Assembly: GCA_014208095.1 (NCBI GenBank)
Contig: JACHMT010000003.1
Location: 248,001 to 312,000, forward strand
From: Actinospineispora eucalypti
Lineage (GTDB): Bacteria; Actinomycetota; Actinomycetes; Mycobacteriales; Pseudonocardiaceae
Direction of reading: 5' to 3'
DNA length: 64,000 nt
Below are positions 48,101 to 60,100 of this stretch, in pieces. Position 1 is the first letter of the stretch, and each line of letters begins with the position of its first letter. A program made the position numbers and the translations under genes. A model generated the notes under the pieces. That model ran no database searches and was not told where the DNA came from. It was given only the letters and a program-made list of their open reading frames with translations.

Positions 48101-51100
48101 GCGTCGTCCTGGGACATCTCGAACCCCTGCTGCACCTGCTCATCGGCTGGCTGGCCCACCAGCTCGGCGGGGCCACCCTGCTGGCCGCCGCGCTGCCGGT
48201 GAACCCGAGGTCGATGCACGGCGCGCTGCGGTACCTGCTGGACAACCGGGCCGGCGTGGTGGTCAACGACCTGGCTGGTCACCTCCGCGTCAAGCGGCCG
48301 GCGGCGCAGATCCGCCTGCAGCTGCTGTTCGACCTCGGCCTGGCCGACCGGGAGAGCCGGGTGACCGAGGCGGGCGTCGGCGGCAACCACGTCTACACCC
48401 CGCGCGCCGGCGCGGAGGCGCTGCTGGACCAGCTGTACGTCCCGGCCTCGGCGCTGCCCGAAACGCTGCGCGAGGAGCTGGGCCAGCTGTTCAACCGGCC
48501 GCCGTACGTGGCGCCCGACTCCACCCGCACCGAGCGGATGCGGGACCTGCTGACCGAGGCCCGCGAGCTGGTCCCGGAGCTGCCGGCGGACGGGCCGGCC
48601 GAGCGGCACCAGGGCGGGGACATCCTGGCCACCATCCGGGCCGTCGGCACCGGCCCGGCCGGTCGCATCCGCGCCGAGATCGCCGAGGAGATCGGGCTCA
48701 ACCCGGACTGGACCCGGACCCGGCTGATCGGCCTGGTGCGCATCGGCCTGCTGCACCGGGAGCGCGTGGCTACCCCGGCCGGTGGCTGGGAGTGGCACTA
48801 CCGGGTACCGGCACACACCGAGGAACTGGCCGACGCGCTGGACAACATCGGCAACCACCCCGAGCGGGTCCAGAACACGCTCAACGCGCTGGCGGACCTG
48901 CTCGAGGGCCGGGGCGCGCTCACCGAGCAGGCGGAGCGGGAGGCGCTGCGCTGGGTCGCGAAGACCGCGCTCCGTGACCTGCGTGGCCTCCGGCCGCTCA
49001 CCCGGCAGACGGTGCTGCGGGAGGCCGTCCGGCGGCCGAACATCACGCTGGCGCAGCTGGAGTTGGTGCTGGACGCCAGTGCGGCCGAAATCATTGCGCT
49101 GCTCACCGAACTGATTGCGCAGGGCGACCTCACCGAGACCCGGTTCGGCGACGAGCAGGCCAACACCGGCTACCGGCTCACCGACATCGGATACCTGGCG
49201 CTCGACGGGCCGGCCCCCCGATTCCGGTTGCACCTGGCCGACCCGGTGGCGGCGGCTGCCCTGGCGGTGGTTGCGGCCTGGCTGGTCGGCGCCCTGCTGG
49301 GACATCTCGAACCCCTGCTGCACCTGCTCATCGGCTGGCTAGCCCACCAACTCGGCGGGGTCACCCTGCTGGCCGCCGCGCTGCCTTGGCTCGACCCGCG
49401 CGGCCCGGACCGGAACGAGGATCTGGAGCTGGCAGCGCGGGCGTTGCGTGGGCTGGCCGAGGAGGATCTGCACTGGCTGGGCGGCTGGACCTGGGGCTCG
49501 GACGGCTCGGATCGTTCGGCTGGCCCCGCGAACGGCGGCTGGCGGCAGGTGCCGGCCGCCGTGCTGGCCGACCGGCTGGCCCAGCTGATCGACGTGGACC
49601 GGGCGGCCCGCATCGCCGCTTCGGTCACCGCCGTGGGCTGGCGGGACGCCGACGGCACCCGGCGGGTAGCCCTGGTCATCGACCCGGCGCGGGCGTTCGG
49701 GGCATTCGGGCTGCTGGACGACGCGCTGCGGATCTCCCGCCGCTACCCGGCGGACACCCGGTGGGGCTGGGCACGGGATCGGCGGCTGGCCCAGCTGGCC
49801 CGGTGGCTGGCCGAGGCCGCCGACCGGCACCCCGAGGTGGGCGGCGCGCTGGCCCGGCTGGCCGAGGCGGAGCGTCGCACCGACGCGGCGGTGGCAGGGC
49901 TGGCCGAGCACCGGCTGGCCGGGCTGTGGTCGTTGACCGAGGTGGCCTCGGCCGCCGGGGCGGCCGACGTGGCCGCACTCGCCGGGGCGATCAACGCGCA
50001 CCGGGTCGCGGACGTGTTGTGGAGCGAGCTGGGCGATGCCCTGGCGGCGCTGGCCGAGACGCCGGACTGGCACCGGGAGCCGCTGGCGCCCCGGCTGATC
50101 GGAGGTACCGGCGAGCTGTCTGCCGAGCAGGCGCGTGATCACGAGCAGCTGGTTGCCGTGCGAGACCTGCTGAGCATGCTCGCCGAGGACGGGCCGGCCG
50201 AGCTGGCCGACACCTACCGGGAGCTGCGCCAGGCCCTGACCGACGCGGAGGTGGCTGCGGCGCTGCTGGACGCGGCCGAAGCGGCGGCGGTCGACGCGAC
50301 GTTCGCCGTGGCCCTCGACGTGACCGATGCACCGGCGGTCGGGGACGACTCGTATGCGGCGGAACGGCGGCTGGTCGCGGCGGTGCACGCGGCCAACGAC
50401 GCCATGCCGGGCGCACCGGCCAGCCGGAGCTGGTGGGCCGTGGTGGCGGTCCAACGCATGCTGGTCGACCTGCGTCAACGGCTGCGGAACCGCTGGCATC
50501 CCGGGGTAGCGAACTTGCTGCGCGCGTTGCACGAACTGCTCGACACCCGGCTGGGAGCGGCGCTGGAGACGCACCCGTTCCAGCCGCACGAGGCCTGGCG
50601 GGTGGTCGGTGAGCTGGCCGGCGAGCTGCGCGCCGAGCTGGCCGATCCGGCGCGGGACCTGGCGCTGGCCGAGCTGTTCCAGGCGCCGTGGCTGGTCGCG
50701 GAGCGGCTGGTGGAGGTGCTGCTGGAAGCGGTGCACCGGCAGGCCGAAGCCGACGAAGCCACTGCTGCCCGCGCGGCCCCGGAACCGCCGGCTCGGGAGG
50801 TCTGGCTGGGACACCGGGCGGTGCTGGCGCTGGACGCCTTCGGCACGTTGAGCCCGGCCGAGTTGCTGGCCCACCGGGACTTGCTGGAACGCGACCTGGA
50901 CGCCGCGAACGCCTGGCTTCCGCTGGACGACGCGCCAGCCGCACTGGCCCGCCGGCTGGTCGAGATCCTCGGCATGGAGCGCGAGCTGGCCCTGCTGGAG
51001 GCGCTGCTGAACCCGGCGCAACCGGAACCGCACACCGGCCTGGCCAGGCACAACACCCGGGTGCGCGCGCTGCGCGAAGCCGACCGCTGGCACCGGCTGC

Positions 51101-54100
51101 TGCGGGAGCGGGCCGAGGAACTGGCGGTCACCGAGGCCGCCCGCGACCAGCTCTCCCGGTACCGGGACGGGCAGGCCCCCGCCCAGGCCGAGGTCACGGC
51201 GGCCCGCCAGGAGCAGGAGCACGCGGAGCGGGAACTGAACGAGGCCCTCCGCCGGGCCGGGCGGCGGGTCGAGCGCGGGCCGCTGACCACGGCGCTGTTG
51301 GGGGTGGCGATGGGGCTGGCGGCCAGCCAGCTCACCGGCGTGGGCTGGCCGATCGCCGGGGTCTCGGTGCTGATGGTCGCCGGCACCTCACTGATTCCCC
51401 CGTTCCTCGCGGTACTGCCGCGCGGCATCGACGCGGCGCTGGCCCGGGGCCCGCCGGCGGTGCTGGCGGACGCGCTGCGCGCACTGCGCGCCTTGATCGG
51501 GCGGGCGGCCGCCGACCGACGCTGGGTGAAGCCGCTCCGCTGGGGCGCGCTCGGCATCGGCGTCGGCGCGCTGTTCTGGCTGGCGCTCGCACCGGCGCTG
51601 GGTCCGGCGCTGGCCATGGCGCTGCCCGGCTGGGCCGCGCGCCGACCCGGGGACGAACCGCGCGATCGAGAGGCCGAGCTGGCCCGGGTGGCATTCCTGA
51701 CCACCCGGATCCTGCTGCGCTCCGGCCACCCGGTGCTGCCCGCCTCCGCCGTCGCCGCCGAGCTGGCCGAGGCGGATCGGGAGCTGCTGGGCGCGGCGGT
51801 CGACTCGGCGTCCTTCCTGGCGCGGCGGAACAGCCGGATCGGCATCTTCGGGCTGCGTACGGCGCACCCGGCGCTGCGCCGGGATCTCGACGGCCCGATC
51901 CCCTACCTGACCCTCACCGCGCCCGGCCTGCCGGCCGAGCTGCGCGAGCTGAGCATCACCGGCGCCTTCCCCGGTATCCCAGCGACGGTCGCGGCGCGGC
52001 ACACCGACGCGGAGACCGACGCGCGCGAGTTCGCCGAACTGCGGGCGATGGTCCGGGACTTCCCGCTGGCCGGCCCGCTCTGGGACTGGGAGCTGCACGG
52101 CGCGGCGACCGGGCCGTTCCGGGTGTGGGACACCCCGGAGCGGGCGCTGATCTCGCTGCTCGTCCAGCTCAACCAGGATCTGCCGGCGGGCGTCCTGGCG
52201 GCGAGCGACGTGCTCGAGCTGGCCGAGCTGCTCGCCGGCGCGCTGGCCCGGCCGGACATCGAGGTGGACCGGACCGGCCCGGTCACCCTGCTGCGCATCC
52301 GCCCGGCGCCGGCCCACGGCGGCGAGTGGGAGCTGGTGGTCAGCCAGGACGAGGCGACCGGGCGCAACCTGATCACCGGGTTGTACCAGGTGTCCCAGCC
52401 GGGCGCCCGGCCCGACCCGGCGGCGCTCGCGGCGGCCCGGAGCCGGGTGGTGCCGGTGACCGGGCCGGGCGGGCGGACCGAGGACGGGTTCCGGTACGCC
52501 GACCGGCTGGTGGTCACCCGGGGCGAATGGGTGCGCAACCTGCCCGCCGGGGCGCTGACCGTCGCCGGCCATCCGGTGGCCCGGATCGTCACGCCGGGGT
52601 CGGCGGGGCTGGACGAGTTCGCCGGCCTGGACATCGCGGTGCTCGTGGTGCCCGGGCTGGCCGGGTTCGGCCGGGCACCGCTGGCCGGCGCGATCCCCGC
52701 CGAGGGCACCCGGGTGTTCGTGCTGGGTACGGCGCTGGCCACCGCCGCGCCGCTCGCCCCGGCCGTGCCCGGCGACACGCTCGCCGGCCTGCGGCTGCCC
52801 GCCCAGCTGATCGCCAATGCGGCCTTCCCGGTGGCGCCGCCCGGTGCCGCGCTGGTCGGCGCGGACGGCGGCTACCTGGCCCCGGTCACCTCCTGGACCG
52901 ACCCGGCCGACCCGGCCGATGACGCCCGCCAGCTCGCCGCCGACGATCCGGCGCTGGTGGGCGCGTTCCTGACCGAGGTCCGCCGGCTGGACAACGGCCC
53001 CGGCAGCCGGGCGGGCGACCCCCGGCGGCCGGACGACGGCCCCGGCAGCCCGGGCGGTCGGGCGAGCGACGCCGGGCGGCTGGTGCTGCCGGACGCGCCA
53101 CCCGCCGCATGGCTGGCCGGCCTGGCCGGTGCGGTGCTGGGCGCCGTGCTGGCGGGGGTGGCCGGCCTGCCACTGGCCGGCGCCGGCGTAGCGCTCGCGC
53201 TATTGGCCGGCGCGCTGCTCCGCGCGAACCCCGCCGGGCAGCCACTGCTCTGGGCCGCCGCCGGCCTCGCCTTCGGCGCCCTCGGCTGGGCGCTCGCCCA
53301 GCACGTGCCCTTCCACCTTTCCAACACCCATCACCAAGGAGAGCTGATTGCCATGACCCTTGCCGTGCACACCAACCGCAACCTGGACGAGCCGGTGGAC
53401 CGCGGCTGGTTCGCGCTGGACCTGCTGTACCGGCTGGACGGCCGGCCGCGCACCACCGAGGAGCTGGCAGAGATCACCGGACAGCGCCCGGGCTCGGTGC
53501 GGATGTTGCTACGCCCGCTGGAGCGCTGGGGCCTGCTGTCCGGCCACGGGGGCGGTGGCGAGCCGATCCGCTACCGGACCACGCCGGCCGCGTCCCGTCT
53601 GCTGGCCACGCTCCGAGGGCCGGTCAGCGACGCCACCGAGCTGGGCGGCGCGCTGATCGAGCTCACCGATTGGCTGGCCGCCACCCGCGACCTGACCAGG
53701 GGCCGAGGCGCATTGGAGACCAAGCGCGCGGTGGACCGGCTGCGCAGGCTGTGGGGCAGCCCGCTCTACGGGCAGCGCCTGGGCGGGCCGGGTGAGCCGC
53801 CCTACACGGTGTTGGCGCTGATCGACGACCTGTTCGCCGAACCCGAGGTTGCGCTGGTGCACCTGGTCCGCGCGCAGCTGGCCCGGGCCGACTCGGTGGC
53901 GTTCGACGCGCTGTGGATGTGGCTGGAGCTGTTCGAGTCGGCGGGCCTGACCACGACCGTCCGGCACCGGCTGATGTCGAGCGGCCACCTGCCCGTGCCG
54001 GAGCTGCGCCAGGTGAGTGCCGACCTGCGCGCCCCGGAGCGGGTGGCCGAACCCGCCTACCGGGCCGCGCTGGTCGAACTGCGGGATGCCATCAAGCTGC

Positions 54101-57100
54101 ACGGTCAACTCGCTCTGGACCGGCCGGTGGCGCCGATCCTGGCCGGCTTCACCCGGCTCACCAAGACCACCGGCAGCCCGCTGTTCGGCATGCCGGTCGC
54201 CGCGGCCAGGTTCACCGTCGCGGACCTGCTGGACACGCTGCGGGCGCACCCGGGCCGGACTGTGCCCGAGCTGGTCCGGCTGCTCCCGCTGCGTCAGGGC
54301 GGGCTGCGCGGCTGGCTGAACCGGTTGGCCGGGCTGGGCATGCTGGAGTCCACCGACCGGGTGGGCAAGCGGCCGCACACCCTGGCCGGACGGGTGCTGG
54401 ACTGGCTGGACCTGGCCGAACACCCGGAACAGGTGCGCGGGCCGGCGCTGCGCGAGGCGCTGATCGCGTTCGGCAACGTGATCCGGGTGGTGTCGCCGCT
54501 GGACGAGGGCGACTCCCGGCCGTTCGCGGAGGCGGTTACCAGGCTGCTGGCGTTGGACCCGAAGGCGCCGGCGGCGCCGTCCCGGTCCGCCGCGCGGGCC
54601 GCCGCGCCGGCCGGTGCGGCCGGGTTGAACCTGTACGACCTGGTCATCGGGGTGCTCGACGGACGGACGGTCACCGAGTTGCACCGGGCCGCCGGCAAGC
54701 AGCGCCAGACCGTGGTCAAGACGCTCAACGTGCTGGTCGGCCTTGGCATCTTGGTCAAGTCCGCCGACGGGTTCGCCCCGGCGCACGGCGCCAGGGAGCT
54801 GTTCGCCGCCCTGGCCGCCCCCACCAACGCGCAACTGACCGAACTGGCCACCCTCCTCAAAACCAACTCTGCCCTCTACCGCAAACAAACCCACGAAGCC
54901 GTCCGCACCCTCCTTCCTCTTTCCCGCGAGTCGGCGGTCTCAGCACACCGAGTTGACGCTCCCGGCACACGGGACCAGCGCACGGACCGAGGCCGGGTGC
55001 TGCGCGCGCTGGCCTACCTGGGCCTGGCGGTGGCGGCCGGCCTGGCCCTCCACTTCGGGTTGGCGGCGTTCCCGCACCTGCTGACCGGCGGCACCGGCCT
55101 GCTGGCCGCCGCGTTTCTCCCGCCGGGCCGGTGGCGGACCGGCGAGGTGGCGGTGGCGATCGACCCGCACACCGGCCACCAGCTGGCGCTGCCCCCCGAG
55201 CAGCGGGCCGTCGTGCGGGACACCATCGACGAGCTGGTACTGGCCACCGACCCGGCACCGCTGGACCACAGCCACCCCGGCTATCGGCTGGTGTTCGGCC
55301 GGCAGCGGGTCGTCTACCTGCCGGTGCAGGGTCTGCGCGACGCGCTGGCGCACCGACTGGACGGCATCGAGGTGCTGCTGATCCGGACGTTGGACCCGAC
55401 CCCGGTGGTGTTCTCCGACGCGGCACTGCCCGATCGGTTTGCCGACGTGCTGGCCAGGGCGGACCGGATGGGCGTGCACGAGAACCTGATGGCGCTGCGC
55501 CCCGATCTCTCCGCCGCGGTGCTGGCGGCGCTGCCGCTGCCGCACGGGAGGGTGTTGCGGCACATGGCCGGCCTGCCCGATCCGGAGGCGGCGCGGCTGG
55601 CCGGCAAGCTGCGGCGGATCCGGGACGACCTGGCCGCGGTGTACGCCGAGCTGCCCGGCTTGGCCGCCGAGGCGGCGAACACCCGGATCGACGGGCTGGC
55701 CGCCGAGCTGGCCGCGCGGCGGCCCGACCCGTCGGGCGGCCAGCTGCTGCGGCACGACCAGCTGCTCGCCGAGGAACACGCGGGGCTGGTCGCCGAGCTG
55801 GCCCGGTTGCGCGAGCTGACCGCGTTGGTCCAGGCCGAGCGGGCGGGCCGGGTGGACGCTGCGTTCTGGCGGTCGCTGTGGCCGCTGCTCGGCGAGCTGG
55901 CCACCGGCGTGGAGCTGCCGACGGCGCAGTGGGACGTGCTGGTCGGGTTGGCCCAGCGGGCGTTGCGGCACTGGGTAAACGAGCGGGAGGACTGGTCCTT
56001 CCTGGACCAGCCGGGCTGGCTGCGGGTGCCGGGCGAGCAGTGGCCGCCGGCCCTGGTGCACGCCGCGCTGCGGCTCGGGGTGGCCGCCGCCATCGCGGGC
56101 GACCCCGGCCTGCTGGCGGTGCTGCGCGACCCGGAGGCGCAGCGCGGGTTCGCCGCCGAGGTGGCCGACGCGCTGGGCAGGCTGCGCGGCAACAACACCC
56201 GGCGGACCGAGTCCGCGGTGGCCACCGCCGGCATGCTGATCGGGCTGCTGACCGACCTGCCAAGTTGGGGAATCGCCCTGGACGACGGTGTCGCCAAGTA
56301 TCTGAACCGGGCGCGGGTGGGGCTGCACAGCGGTCTGGCGCGCTGGGTGATGTCGCACCGGCGCAACGACGCCGAGTACTGGCGGCGGGCCGAGCTGGTG
56401 CTGCCCCGGCTGGCCAACACCCCGCGCGCGGAACACCTGCTGTTCGAGCGGGAGCTGCTGCGCGACGCGTTCGCGGTGGCCCGGCAGCCGTGGTCCGGCG
56501 GGGCACCGGGGGACTTCCTGCGCCGGCTCGGCTGGGTGGGCGCCCACGGGCCGGCGCCGCCCGCGTGGTTGCTCGACGGGGCCGGCCGGGCGTCGAACAT
56601 CGACCTGATACTGCGCCGGCTGTTCGCGGCGGCCGTCGGGGCGGAGCACCAGGATCTGGTGCGGGAGCTGCCCACCCAGTTCCGTGACCAACGCCGGGTG
56701 CAGGAGCTGCTGCACTGGTTCGTCGATCCCCAGCCCGGCACCGGGATGGGCACCAGGCCGCGCACCGACGAGTACCGGGAGCTGCTGCTCGCCCTGCTCC
56801 GGGGCCTGCCCGGGGAGAGCACGCGCAAGCAGGTGGCGCTGCGCGGGCAGTTCCGGAGCGAGTGGGCGCAACTGGCCACCACGCTCGCGCAGATCCACCC
56901 GCTGGTCGTGCGGGGTGATCACCACAACCGGCTGCTCGGCGAGCTGGCGGAGCTGGCCGAACGGATCACCGGTCTGCCCGGCGAGCAGGACCGACTCGCC
57001 CCGCTCGCCGAGTTCACCGCCCGCTGGCTGGGCTGGAGCGCCAACGAGCTCGGCCTGCTGTACGGCGTGGACTTCCAGGGCCGCCCGCCGGTGCGGCCGG

Positions 57101-60100
57101 GCGACCGGCTGTGGCAGGTCCTGATCTCCTACCACCCGGTTGCCACCGACCGCACCCGCTACCTGATCGGCGACTACCTGCGGGAATGGCACAGCACCGG
57201 CAGGCGCCAAGCTGGCATCGACGCCTACTGGCAGGCGCTCTCCGACGAGTTGGGCTTGCGCGCCGACGCGGTCTTCCAGCTCGCCCCGGCGGACCTGGTG
57301 CGCACGGTGCGCACGCCGAACGGCGTGGGCCGGCGCGTCCGGATCGGCATGTCCCGCGACCCGCTGGAGCTCCTCCAGCTGGGCATGAACGAGCGGGGCA
57401 ACTGCCTGCACTGCATCACCGGCAGCCACCGCGAGTACGCCCAGGACTTCATGCAGGACCCCGACCAGCCCGTGGTGTTCGCCTGGGACGACGTGGACGG
57501 CGCCAGGGGCGGGACCCCCATCGCGGACACCAACGGCCTCGTCCTGGACGGATCGCTGCTGGTCGCCGGCCGGGTGTACACCGGAACCGACCTCGCCCTC
57601 GGCCACCTGTTCCGTGACTACCTGAAGCGGCTCGCCGCCGCGCTGCGCGCCAACCTGGACATCGGCGTCGCGTTCACCGAGCTCTCCGGCCCCCTGCACC
57701 AGATCCCGATCCCCGCGGGCGCCACGCAGGTGACCGCGAGTTACCTGCTGCCGGACCGCGCCGAGCTGGGCCGCTCCTACACCGACCTGCTTGGCGAGCG
57801 GCACTCCCGGGACGAGCCCGTCGAGCTGCTGGTCTGGCGACTGTCCCCGCCGGACGACGCCCCGCCGGTCCCCACCGCCGGCCCCGGCCCGGGCGCGTCC
57901 GGTCCCAGCACGCCCAGCCCTGGTGGCTCCGGCGAGACGGTCCCCGCTGACAACCGGCCCGCCGATGGCCCCGGCCCGGCGGCCGGCGCGGCCGGTGAGC
58001 CGGATCCCGTGGCCGAGGCGCAAGAGGCAGTGGCGGTCGCGTTGGCGGAGGTCGCCGAGGCACAGCGCGCGTTCGGGGAGGTCGCCAGCCCGGAGGCCGG
58101 GGCCGGCGGGCTCACCGCGAGCGCGGCCGAAGTGGTGTCCGGGCCGTGGGGGCGGGCGTTGCGGGTCTACCGGAACCTGGCCGAGGTACGGGCCGCCGGG
58201 GAACAACCCGCCTGGTCCACCGACCTGGAGCTGCTGCGGCGGATCGCCTCGGCCGGGGGCATCGAGGGCGCCGAGGGCGACGAACCGGCCGAGGTGTTGT
58301 GGGCGCTGGTCGCGCACGCCGGGTCCGACCCGCTAGCCGCCGAGCTGAGCGAACACCTGAGCCAGCTGGACACCGAGGGGAAGGTGCTGGACCGCTTGCT
58401 CCGGAGCCGGACCGCCGGCGCGGAGGAACCACAGGTCATGGGATTGTTGGCGGCGGCATGGCGGGCCGCGCGGCCGGAGCGGGCCGACGCCACCCCGCCG
58501 ACGGTGCCCAACGACCTGATCAAGCAGTTGGGCGAGCCGTGGGGCACCCTCTGGACGGCGCACCAGGCGTGGGTCGCCGCGCACCGGGAGCTGCCGGAAC
58601 GGCCAGCGGCGATGGACGGTGTGGCCGCCGCCCGGACTCGCTTCAAGACGCCGCTGTGGATGGCGTTGCGGCTGGCTCTGGCCGGACCCGAACTGGGTGG
58701 TGACGCGCCGAGGCAGGCACTGGACAGGGCGGCAGAGCAACTGCTCGCGGGGATGGTCACCGAGGCGGCCGAGACGAAGATCGTCGAGCAGTACCGGCTG
58801 CTGTGGCAAGCCGGCGCCGGTATCGCCGAGGTGCTCAGCAAGGCCGAGGAACGCCACGCCGACCAGCTCCGTGAGCTCCGGGGGAGTGACACCGAGGCAC
58901 TGGCCGGGCGGCCCGGCGTCCGGCACGCGGCCGGCCGGTTGAACCGGGCATGGGACGCCTACCACCGGGCTGTGGGGACGTTGCGAGCCGCGCAGCGGGC
59001 CGCTCACACCCAAGCACCGGATGGCGGCACGAACGATGCGGCGACCGTCGAGGCGAGCGACGTTCGATCGGCCGGCACTGAGGCGACCGAGGGCGCATCC
59101 GAGCCGGAGCGGTCCGGCGGAACGACCGCCGTCGGGAGCGGCGGACCGGCGCACGGGCCGGTTGTCGAGTGGCCGTCCGGCGTGGTTACCGGGTCGAAGG
59201 TGATGTCCGTGGCCGAAGCCGAAGCGGCGGCCGACGCGGCGCGGGAGGCTGTGGCCGGGGCGCAGCGCGCACTGGGCAAGATCGCCGGCCGGAACCTGAC
59301 GACGGATGAGCTGGCTGGGCCGCACACGCCGGAACCAGCCGCCGAACTGTGGTCATGGCGGCGAGCGCTTCAGCTCTACCGGGACCTAGGTGACCAGCAA
59401 CCGGAGTGGTTCACCGACCTGGACCTGCTGCGCCGGATCGCCTCCGGGGGCAGCGCGGACACCGAGCACAACGACCTGGCCGAGGCCCTGTGGGCGGTGG
59501 TCGCGCATGCCGGCACCGATCCGCTGGCCACCGAGCTGCGCGACCAGCTGGGGCTGGTGCACGCGGGGGCGTTCGTGTTGACCCCGGTCGTGCGTCGCCA
59601 TCCGGCGGACGCGGACGAGCCGCTGGTGGTGGCGTTGTTGGTGGCGGCGTGGCGGGCGGACCGGCCGGCGCGGGCGAACGCGACGCCGCCGCCGGTGGAC
59701 GAGTTCATCGCCAGCCTGGGTGAGCCGTGGATCTCGGTGTGGCGGAGTTACCAGGAGCTGGTCGCGGCGCGGCGGGCGCTGGCCGAGGGGTCCTCGGCGG
59801 CGGACGCGGTGGCGGTTGCCCGCGCGCGGTTCGAGACCCCGCTGCTGGTGGCTGTCCGGCTCGCGTTGGAGGGCCCCGAGCTGACCGGCGACGCACCGAG
59901 GCAGGCGCTGAACGCGGCGGTCGAGGAACTGCGCTCGCGGATGATCACCGTGGCGGCCGAGGCGTCACTGGTCGAGCTGTACCGGCGGCTGTGGCGGGCC
60001 GGTGCCGGTGTCGCCGAGGTGTTGGGCAGGGCCGAGCGGCAGTACGCAGAACAGCTGGCCGAGCTCGGGGATCGGCCTGGTCCCAGCGTCGCCGCGCTGG

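Noticed and set aside
53353..54999. A separate gene beginning at ATG 53353
   Set aside because: A good ribosome-binding-like sequence precedes it, but the upstream frame has no stop and runs into it. I keep one gene and report the site as a finding.
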